A DNA stretch of 64,000 bases, from NCBI GenBank assembly GCA_937874695.1, contig CALNAJ010000018.1:62001-126000 (forward strand), given 5' to 3'. The position numbers were made by a program, and so were the translations under genes. The notes below the pieces were generated by a model that was given only the letters and a program-made list of their open reading frames with translations, did no database searches and had not been told where the DNA came from. Positions within the stretch are counted from its first letter, which is position 1. Every line of letters begins with the position of its first letter. Origin of the DNA: an uncultured Lactobacillus sp. Lineage in GTDB: Bacteria; Bacillota; Bacilli; Lactobacillales; Lactobacillaceae. This document shows positions 42,083-47,881 of the stretch, piece by piece.

Positions 42083-42439
42083 ATGCGCCAAAATACTTTA
42101 ATTGCAAAGATCAACCAAGAACAATTACGGGACGATGTTCCAGACTTCCGTGCCGGAGATACTGTGCGTATTCACGCCCGTATCGTTGAAGGTACCCGCG
42201 AACGTATCCAATTGTTCGAAGGTGTCGTAATCAAGCGTAAGGGTGCTGGTATCCAAGCAACTTATACTGTACGTAAGATCAGTAACGGTGTCGGTGTGGA
42301 ACGGATCTTCCCATTACACTCCCCACGTGTTGCTCAAATTGACGTTATTCGTCAAGGTCGTGTACGTCGTGCTAAGCTGTACTACCTCCGTGAACTTAAC
42401 GGTAAGGCAGCGCGGATTCCAGAACGCCGTCGCAACTAG
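42083..42439 (+). CDS. rplS: 50S ribosomal protein L19
   Basis: 118 residues. Located at the 30S-50S interface. Signature FRAGDTVRIHARIVEGTRERIQLFEGVVIKRKGAGIQATYTVRKISNGVGVERIFPLHSPRV. The ATG follows GAAAGGATAGAATTG. Ends the ribosomal block, with a strong terminator. Confidence 0.98.
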   Translation: MRQNTLIAKINQEQLRDDVPDFRAGDTVRIHARIVEGTRERIQLFEGVVIKRKGAGIQATYTVRKISNGVGVERIFPLHSPRVAQIDVIRQGRVRRAKLYYLRELNGKAARIPERRRN

Positions 42440-42451
42440 TAACAACCCAAA

Positions 42452-42483
42452 AATACCAATCACTTCGGTGGTTGGTATTTTTT
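42452..42483 (+). terminator. Terminator of rplS
   Basis: AATACCAATCAC with GTGGTTGGTATT, TTCG loop, then TTTTT. Confidence 0.92.
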
Positions 42484-42547
42484 GTTCTGAAGAGGGGAGC
42501 AAACGTGTTTGGTGTTGCTCAACCAGGTTTTGTGGTATATTAGGACC

Positions 42548-42657
42548 ATAGCAAAAGCCGGTGCTTGCACACCGGCCTTGCAAGCCGCTTTAAGCGCGGA
42601 GACAGTTTTGACGACAGGTCGCCCTAACCGATCAAAGTTATGGGGGCGGCTTTTTTA
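42548..42657 (+). ncRNA. Candidate antitoxin RNA of a type I toxin-antitoxin locus
   Basis: An extended -10 (TGGTATATT, -10 at 42536-42541) predicts a start near 42548. The RNA contains a stem GCCGGTG..CACCGGC and ends in AAGCCGC..GCGGCTT followed by TTTTTT at about 42657. It converges on the minus-strand toxin gene, and its 3' end meets the toxin stop codon, so it would pair with the toxin mRNA 3' region. On the minus strand the GCCGGTG hairpin followed by TTTTGCT can serve as the toxin terminator. Confidence 0.6.
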
Positions 42658-42738
42658 TTTGCGATCGTTATGGCGATCGATAAGAATCATTAATGTTGCA
42701 AATGCCAACATTAACGACAGCGCTTGAAAAACACTCAC
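42655..42738 (-). CDS. Putative holin-like type I toxin
   Basis: 27-residue hydrophobic peptide that begins MSVFQALSLMLAF, has one transmembrane helix and ends in a charged tail (IDRHNDRK). This is the pattern of the putative holin-like toxin family of Lactobacillales (peptides beginning MS-x-F-x-AL-x-LM). Too short for routine gene calling. The GTG start overlaps the stop codon of an 11-codon upstream frame (GTGA), so it may be translated by coupling. The opposite strand encodes the probable antitoxin RNA. Such peptides depolarise the membrane when overproduced. Confidence 0.7.
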   Translation of the reverse strand: MSVFQALSLMLAFATLMILIDRHNDRK

Positions 42739-42770
42739 GGGTCGTGAAAACTTTCTTCGGAATTTTCCAT
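42735..42770 (-). CDS. Leader peptide overlapping the type I toxin start
   Basis: 11 codons (MENSEESFHDP) with a strong ribosome-binding site, GAGGTGAGG, seven bases upstream. Its TGA overlaps the toxin GTG by two bases. The toxin itself has no good ribosome-binding site, which suggests coupled translation, a known device in type I systems. The peptide itself is probably not functional. Confidence 0.5.
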   Translation of the reverse strand: MENSEESFHDP

Positions 42771-42869
42771 AGACCTCACCTCGAAAGGGAAAGACAGCCC
42801 CCGTACATAAAACTCCTTGCCTGACCAGTGTATCAGGAATAGGTGCGTTCTTTAGGTGAGACAGCTTAC

Positions 42870-42960
42870 AAATATAATTATCATTCAGCAGCGTATGCGT
42901 TAGGCAAGTTCTAGCGAGTACGCTGTTTAGTTGCGTTCAATCATGCATCAAGTCCCAGTA
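42870..42960. repeat. Hairpin repeat, copy 1 (left of the accessory genes)
   Basis: About 80% similar over 70 bp to 44743-44840. Core: CAGCGTATGCGTTAG, then CTAGCGAGTACGCTG, forming a stem of about 12 pairs. Surrounding bases (ATATAATTATCATTCAG on the left, CATCAAG on the right) are also shared. The two copies are in the same orientation and enclose three genes. Confidence 0.7.
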
Positions 42961-43053
42961 GTCCTCGAGTCCAAACCAGAGGATAGTCTTTATTTACTTA
43001 ATTAAAATTGGATGATATTATGAGAACCATATTATAAAGAGGAGGTGCTGGTC

Positions 43054-43656
43054 ATGAAACGATTCTTAGTCATGTTATATCCCGGTTTTTGTAATTTTGA
43101 GATTGCAGCGTTAACTGAAATCTTGGCTTTTCAGGATGATTGGGAAATGACAACGGTTGGTGCAGAATGCAAGTCGTATACGGGAGAAGATTCTATGGCA
43201 GTTTTGGCACAGAAGGACTTTTCGCAAGTTGCTCTGCTAGATTATGATTTGTTGATTCTTCCAGGAATTGACGATTACCACGTACCGTTAAGTGATGCCC
43301 GTAACGTAGCTTTTCTAGCGCAATTGCAGACAGCGGGTAAGCGGCCAATTATTGCGGCCATGTCGAGTTCACCAATTCTACTAGCGAAGGCGGGGCTCTT
43401 GGCGGATACGAAATTTACGGGTGGGATTTTTGAAGAAACATATGAAAAAAATCCATTCATCCCGAAACAAAACTTAGTCCGTCAGCCGGTCGTTTCGGAC
43501 AATGGCATTATTTCATCAAGCTTTCAATTCTTTCGTGAGTTTGCGATTACGGCGGCACGTGCCTGTGGCATTAAGGTCGGGGATAGATTTTTGGAGCCAG
43601 CGCGTACGGATCGGCCGTATACCGTAGAAGAGTTGACTTATCATTTTGAAGGCTAG
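43054..43656 (+). CDS. DJ-1/PfpI-family protein lacking the nucleophile cysteine
   Basis: 200 residues. DJ-1/PfpI fold: FLVMLYPGFCNFEIAALTEIL at the N-terminus with the conserved Glu, DYDLLILPGIDDYH, then the nucleophile-elbow position. There the family has G-x-C-x-G, but this has AAMSSSPILLAKAGLL, with Ser in place of Cys, so the usual hydrolase or glyoxalase chemistry is unlikely. The C-terminal part (VSDNGIISSSFQFFREFAITAARACGI) matches the family. ATG at 43054 behind GAGGAGGTG; the frame extends three codons upstream into that site. It is AT-richer than the housekeeping genes. Role unknown, perhaps ligand sensing. Confidence 0.8.
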   Translation: MKRFLVMLYPGFCNFEIAALTEILAFQDDWEMTTVGAECKSYTGEDSMAVLAQKDFSQVALLDYDLLILPGIDDYHVPLSDARNVAFLAQLQTAGKRPIIAAMSSSPILLAKAGLLADTKFTGGIFEETYEKNPFIPKQNLVRQPVVSDNGIISSSFQFFREFAITAARACGIKVGDRFLEPARTDRPYTVEELTYHFEG

Positions 43657-43735
43657 TGTTGAGATGCTTTAAAAATCAATCATATAAGCCAAGTAGCCTA
43701 TGATGTTGTCATATCCGAGAAGGCGGGGATAATCC

Positions 43736-44218
43736 ATGACAAATTGGCAAATAATCTGGCGCTACGTATTAGCACTCCTAAAAGGTGTGTTTATCATGCT
43801 AGTTCTGCTGACCTGGAATCTGGAGCATACCCAGACTAGCTGGACGATTCCCATCACTTATTTCACCACCTGGATATTTCTGAGTTGGCTCCTCTGTTAC
43901 CCAGCACTTCGGAACAAGTATCAAAGTCTTTATAGCAAAAATGGTGAACGCTTTGAAACCTACAAGCACCGGGCGTTGACTTTGCATCACCAAGATAAAG
44001 AAAATAGCCACGCAAACCACCGGTGGACAACAAAGGGAGAGGTCGTCAATCCTTGGGAGTATACGACAGGAGATACGCAGAGCACCGATGAAATTCTCAA
44101 TTCCATTCTGATTTTTGCTGAGCATTTGTGGGCTACCTTTTTGCTGATCCTATTTGGCCCATTACTAGGTGTGTGGGCGGTAGTAATGGGGCTAGTGTCT
44201 CGGCTACGTGGTCGGTAA
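43736..44218 (+). CDS. Predicted membrane protein, unknown function
   Basis: 160 residues. Hydrophobic segments at about 10-27 (VLALLKGVFIMLVLLTW) and 36-55 (PITYFTTWIFLSWLLCYPAL), a hydrophilic stretch of about 60 residues with many His, Lys and Asn, and a C-terminal hydrophobic block (ILIFAEHLWATFLLILFGPLLG and on). No family recognised. GGCGGGGA precedes the ATG. Part of the block between the two hairpin repeats. Confidence 0.6.
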   Translation: MTNWQIIWRYVLALLKGVFIMLVLLTWNLEHTQTSWTIPITYFTTWIFLSWLLCYPALRNKYQSLYSKNGERFETYKHRALTLHHQDKENSHANHRWTTKGEVVNPWEYTTGDTQSTDEILNSILIFAEHLWATFLLILFGPLLGVWAVVMGLVSRLRGR

Positions 44219-44297
44219 TTGTAGGTCTACCCCCTGAAGAAGTTAGCCGAACATGCTTGATGTTGCTTGGAGATACTAACGACTGGTCGCTCTTAAC

Positions 44298-44306
44298 TGG
44301 TATAAT
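44298..44306 (+). promoter_or_regulatory. Extended -10 promoter of hicB-like gene
   Basis: TGG directly before TATAAT (44301-44306), 27 bp upstream of the start codon, with GGAGGG as the ribosome-binding site. No good -35, as is common for extended -10 promoters. Confidence 0.6.
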
Positions 44307-44332
44307 ATGATAGATATGGAGGGCGACAAATT

Positions 44333-44716
44333 ATGAAGAAGGATTTAGTGATCTATCCAGCTATTTTCAGCAAAGATGATGCGTATATTTTTGTGCAAGT
44401 GCCTGATCTGCAAGGTGGATATACTCAAGGAACAGATACTTTAAATGCTGTGACGATGACGGAAGACCTGATTGGTAATTTATTGTCAGACAAGACACAG
44501 TATCCTAAGCCATCCCAACCTGAAGATATCAAATTAAAAGCTGGCGAAACGCTTGTCTATGTTTCGGTCGATTTAGCTGAGTTTAGGATGAAGTATTCTC
44601 GGACCATTCGTAAAAATGTCACGATTCCAGAATATTTGAACGTGATGGCAAAAGAACGGAAGGTAAATGTCTCACAAGTGTTAACGGAAGCCTTGAAAGC
44701 AAAGCTGGAGGCTTAA
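44333..44716 (+). CDS. hicB: HicB-family antitoxin-like protein (no HicA partner)
   Basis: 127 residues. N-terminal partial RNase H-like HicB fold: YPAIFSKDDAYIFVQVPDLQGGYTQGTDTLNAVTMTEDLI (the family pattern is Y-P-A-x-F, then a P-D-L-x-G turn). The C-terminal KNVTIPEYLNVMAKERKVNVSQVLTEALKAKL is a ribbon-helix-helix-like DNA-binding tail. HicB normally neutralises HicA, a small RNase of about 60 residues encoded beside it. No HicA-like frame with its catalytic His is present on either side, so this is an orphan that may act only as a regulator. Confidence 0.85.
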   Translation: MKKDLVIYPAIFSKDDAYIFVQVPDLQGGYTQGTDTLNAVTMTEDLIGNLLSDKTQYPKPSQPEDIKLKAGETLVYVSVDLAEFRMKYSRTIRKNVTIPEYLNVMAKERKVNVSQVLTEALKAKLEA

Positions 44717-44742
44717 CTCGAACCCTAAACAGAGTATCTTAA

Positions 44743-44840
44743 AAATATGATCATCACTCAGCAGCGTACGCGTTAGATCAATTCTAGCGGGTACGCTTTT
44801 TAACTGCCATTTTCGACCACTCATCAAGCTGCACCAGCCA
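44743..44840 (+). repeat. Hairpin repeat, copy 2, likely hicB terminator
   Basis: AGCGTACGCGTTAG pairs with CTAGCGGGTACGCT (one side bulge) and is followed by TTTTT, so it can terminate hicB. It resembles copy 1 at 42870-42960 over about 70-90 bp. Confidence 0.7.
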
Positions 44841-44907
44841 CTTATCCCCGAGTTCCGGACAACTTAGCCAATCGGGTCTATTCTTAGCGGCATAGGAGAT
44901 GGGGCAG

Positions 44908-45768
44908 ATGTTATTAGAAGCGAAGCACTTAACGAAAACCTTTGGCGGTCACGTTGCAGTCAATGGCTTGAACTTACAGATTGCGCGAGGGAGTTTCACG
45001 GCGCTACTGGGTCCCAATGGCGCGGGCAAGTCTACAACGATGAACCTTTTGATTGGTCTGACGACGCCGAGCCTGGGCCAGGTGAGTTATGCGAATCAAG
45101 CCAAACGGGGCGTTGTCTTTCAGAATAGTGTGCTGGACGAGCGGCTAACGGTGACAGAGAATTTACAGATTCGAGCCCAGCAGTACCGGCACGTCGCTAG
45201 GTCGAAAGTGGCAGCGGTCAGTGCTGAGCTGGGTTTGACAGCATTTGTCCACCAGCGGTATGGTACCTTGTCTGGGGGTCAGAAGCGGCGGGTGGACATT
45301 GCGCGGGCCCTATTGAACGATCCCGACATCTTATTTTTAGACGAGCCCACGACCGGACTGGATATTCAGACACGAACGGCCATCTGGGATCTCCTGCGCC
45401 ATCTACAGCGAGCCCGCCAACTGACGGTTGTCTTGACGACACACTATTTGGACGAAGCCGATGCGGCGGACAGCGTCTATATCATTGATCACGGAAGTTT
45501 AGTTGCGGCTGGAACCGCTACGGCCATCAAGGCGCAATACGCTGAAGATGTTTTGCAGGTGACAAGTTCAGATGTTGACCGGTTGCGGGAGCGGCTTACT
45601 GTGATGCCAACAGCTTGTAATGGTGATCAGCTAATCTTCAAGTTGCCGTCGCCACAGGTTGCCCTCGATATTTTAACGACTAATCGAGATTTGATCACGA
45701 CCTTTGAATTTCGACCGGGAACGATGGACGATGCTTTTCTCGCCCTGACTGGAAGGGAGATGCGTTAA
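44908..45768 (+). CDS. ABC transporter ATP-binding protein
   Basis: 286 residues, of the DrrA/CcmA-like exporter class. Walker A LLGPNGAGKSTTMN, Q-loop GVVFQNSVLDERLT, signature LSGGQKRRVDIARALL, Walker B ILFLDEPTTGLD and H-loop TTHYLDEAD. A C-terminal accessory domain of about 60 residues is typical for this class. I use the ATG at 44908, nine bases after AGGAG; an ATG at 44899 directly abuts that site. Its partner permease is the next gene, 1 bp away. Confidence 0.93.
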   Translation: MLLEAKHLTKTFGGHVAVNGLNLQIARGSFTALLGPNGAGKSTTMNLLIGLTTPSLGQVSYANQAKRGVVFQNSVLDERLTVTENLQIRAQQYRHVARSKVAAVSAELGLTAFVHQRYGTLSGGQKRRVDIARALLNDPDILFLDEPTTGLDIQTRTAIWDLLRHLQRARQLTVVLTTHYLDEADAADSVYIIDHGSLVAAGTATAIKAQYAEDVLQVTSSDVDRLRERLTVMPTACNGDQLIFKLPSPQVALDILTTNRDLITTFEFRPGTMDDAFLALTGREMR

Positions 45769-45769
45769 T

Positions 45770-46645
45770 ATGTTAGCCATGATAAAACGGAATCTGTTGT
45801 TATACTTTCGTAATTGGAGTGGCGTCTTCTTCTCCCTGATGGGGGCGTTGATTTCATTTGTGCTATATCTTATTTTTCTGAAACAGAACATGCTGAGTAG
45901 TTGGGCCCACGTGCCGCACGCAACTCGCCTGCTTGATTTATGGCTGATTGGGGGAACGCTTGCAATTACAGCAATTACGACGACTCTGACCAGTCTTTCA
46001 CAGATGGTTATCGACCGGGAAAGGCACGTGACGGCGGACTTGCAGTTGACCGATGCTGGGTCGTTACGACTGCAACTGAGCTATTTATTAAGTGCAGCGG
46101 TAATTGGCGTGATAATGCAAGTGGCCATGTTTGTCATCATGTTGGGTGACTTTGCACTCACGGATCATGTGACGGTTACCATTCCCCAGGCAATCAATGT
46201 TTTGGGACTTATGGTGGTGAGCGCATTGTTAGCGACGGCCGTGAATGCCATCCTGATTCAGGGGGTTCGGACGGTGACTAATCTAAGTAAACTTGGCTCG
46301 ATTGTTGGAACGGCGGCTGGCTTTTTAGTGGGTACCTACATCCCCATTGGCCTATTGCCGGCCTTTGCCCAGGACCTCGTCAAACTCACGCCTGGTAGCT
46401 ATGTGGCCGCGCTGTATCGGCAACTTCTGATGACTGATCAGCTGGATACGATCTTTCGGCATACTCCGGCGGCACGATTGAATTTTGAAAAATTAATGGG
46501 CATTCGCCTCGACTGGTCGGGATTGTTGACCCAGTCCGCAACTTACCACATAATAGGGTTAATCTTTATCGGTGCGGTGGTGTTGACGGTGGGCCCAACC
46601 TGGGTGAAGCAGTCCCATCAGCGCCACCGATTGCGCGAACGGTAA
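45770..46645 (+). CDS. ABC-2 type exporter permease
   Basis: 291 residues with six predicted membrane helices (for example FSLMGALISFVLYLIFL, AAVIGVIMQVAMFVIML, LGLMVVSALLATAVNAILI, IVGTAAGFLVGTYIPIGLLPA). The ABC-2 pattern of permease for drugs, polyketides or lantibiotic-like molecules. It forms a transporter with the ATPase upstream. Substrate unknown; local regulators are the two genes after it. Confidence 0.9.
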   Translation: MLAMIKRNLLLYFRNWSGVFFSLMGALISFVLYLIFLKQNMLSSWAHVPHATRLLDLWLIGGTLAITAITTTLTSLSQMVIDRERHVTADLQLTDAGSLRLQLSYLLSAAVIGVIMQVAMFVIMLGDFALTDHVTVTIPQAINVLGLMVVSALLATAVNAILIQGVRTVTNLSKLGSIVGTAAGFLVGTYIPIGLLPAFAQDLVKLTPGSYVAALYRQLLMTDQLDTIFRHTPAARLNFEKLMGIRLDWSGLLTQSATYHIIGLIFIGAVVLTVGPTWVKQSHQRHRLRER

Positions 46646-46665
46646 CAGGCGGGGAGGCGTAGCGC

Positions 46666-47121
46666 GTGCGGCATAAATTCGAGAAAATTTCTGAGATCGA
46701 CCCGGCAGATCCGTTGGTCGTGGTTCAAGCTGCTAGTGAGACGGGAGCGGTGCCCGACCTACTGGCATATTTGGATCGCTATGCGGCCACGCAACCAGGG
46801 ATGATTGCAGTGAAGACACCGGACCGATTAGTCATGGTCAAGGTCGCCACGATTATTTCGGCGGAGATTCAGACTGCCACGTTACTTCTGTATACGACGG
46901 CGGGGGTAGTGACGACTAAGGAACCGTTACGGCACCTGTTGCAACGGCTGGCCAATCCGAACTTTGTGCAGGTCTCAAAGCACAGCGTTTTAAATCTGGA
47001 TCATCTGCAGTCGTTGGAGGATAGCTTTTCCGGTAATATGACGGCGACGTTGACGGCGAAGGTGAAGACTGGTGTGAGCCGTAAATACGTGAAGGGACTC
47101 ATGCAGCGGCTAGGCATTTAG
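46666..47121 (+). CDS. LytTR-type DNA-binding regulator
   Basis: 151 residues without a receiver domain. The C-terminal half is a LytTR domain: MVKVATIISAEIQTATLLLYTTAGVVTTKEPLRHLLQRLANPNFVQVSKHSVLNLDHLQSLEDSFSGN, then VSRKYVKGLMQRLG. GTG start behind GGGGAGG. LytTR-only proteins paired with a DUF3021 membrane protein are a known regulatory duo in lactobacilli and streptococci; the membrane partner follows directly. They probably control this operon's exporter. Confidence 0.9.
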   Translation: MRHKFEKISEIDPADPLVVVQAASETGAVPDLLAYLDRYAATQPGMIAVKTPDRLVMVKVATIISAEIQTATLLLYTTAGVVTTKEPLRHLLQRLANPNFVQVSKHSVLNLDHLQSLEDSFSGNMTATLTAKVKTGVSRKYVKGLMQRLGI

Positions 47122-47133
47122 GAGGTGACCCTA

Positions 47134-47535
47134 ATGAATAAAGTGATACGCTATGCCTTGCAGGGCATGGGCTATGGTGGGGTGGCTTACCTTCTACTAA
47201 TGGCTAGCCATTTGGAACCGATGGCCAGCACTACCAAGAGTATTCTGAGTATTCTACTGATGAGTGCGGCCATTGGTATTGTCAGCCTGATTTTTGAAAG
47301 TGACTGGCTCAGTTTTTCCGTGGCTCTGGGCCTGCACCTGTGTGGCACGTTAGTCTTGGTGATAGCGATGTTGTTCTACAACGGGTGGCAGTTTGTGTTG
47401 ATGACGAGAGGGACGTTTTGGATCGTGTTTTTCCTGGTGTATGTCGGCATTTGGGCAGCGGTTTCATTGGATCAACACCTACGCGTCACCAAGATCAATC
47501 GCGCCATTACCGAACGGAATAAAAATAAAGCTTGA
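47134..47535 (+). CDS. DUF3021-family membrane protein
   Basis: 133 residues, four membrane helices (GYGGVAYLLLMA, ILSILLMSAAIGIVSLIF, LGLHLCGTLVLVIAMLFYN, FWIVFFLVYVGIWAAV). DUF3021 proteins act as membrane inhibitors of the neighbouring LytTR regulator. ATG at 47134 with AGGAGGTGA five bases upstream; the GTG three codons earlier lies inside that site. Last gene of the ABC-LytTR-DUF3021 operon. Confidence 0.88.
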   Translation: MNKVIRYALQGMGYGGVAYLLLMASHLEPMASTTKSILSILLMSAAIGIVSLIFESDWLSFSVALGLHLCGTLVLVIAMLFYNGWQFVLMTRGTFWIVFFLVYVGIWAAVSLDQHLRVTKINRAITERNKNKA

Positions 47536-47637
47536 CGAATTCTAATTACACGTGTATAGTTATCTATTAGAGTTTAAGAGATGCTAATAAAGAGATTCAG
47601 AGAGATTGTTTAGCAAGCCGGAGTTTCTTAGATTTTA

Positions 47638-47678
47638 AAATGGTCCGCCCGTTCATAGGAATGGGGGGCCATTTTTTG
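47638..47678 (+). terminator. Terminator of the ABC exporter operon
   Basis: AAATGG, CC and CCC pair with GGG, CCATTT across a bulged stem, followed by TTTTTT. Confidence 0.82.
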
Positions 47679-47689
47679 TGCAGTTTGGA

Positions 47690-47881
47690 GTGAGTGTAGG
47701 TGCTGCGAGAATAGCATAGAATCGGTTCATAATTGAACTTGGCTTTTCTGACAAATGTCGTTTTTAGATAATTCTTTTTCGATTGTTAATCGTGAATGAC
47801 TGAGGTATGCTAAAGAAGCAAGTTAAAGGAAATAGGCACTTTGGGAAAAATGAAATGCCGGTGTATCAGTGTTTGCTTAGT
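47690..47881 (+). promoter_or_regulatory. CRISPR leader
   Basis: About 190 bp of AT-rich, gene-free sequence between the upstream operon's terminator and the first repeat. The array's damaged repeats are all at the other (right) end, which puts the leader and the youngest spacers here. It should hold the promoter for the crRNA precursor. Confidence 0.7.

Noticed and set aside
42509..42727. 72-codon plus-strand frame after rplS
   Set aside because: It overlaps the type I toxin on the other strand and the hairpins of the antitoxin RNA; no Shine-Dalgarno site.
44218..44332. A HicA toxin gene in front of hicB
   Set aside because: Frames there are short and lack the HicA dsRNA-binding-like fold and catalytic His motif.
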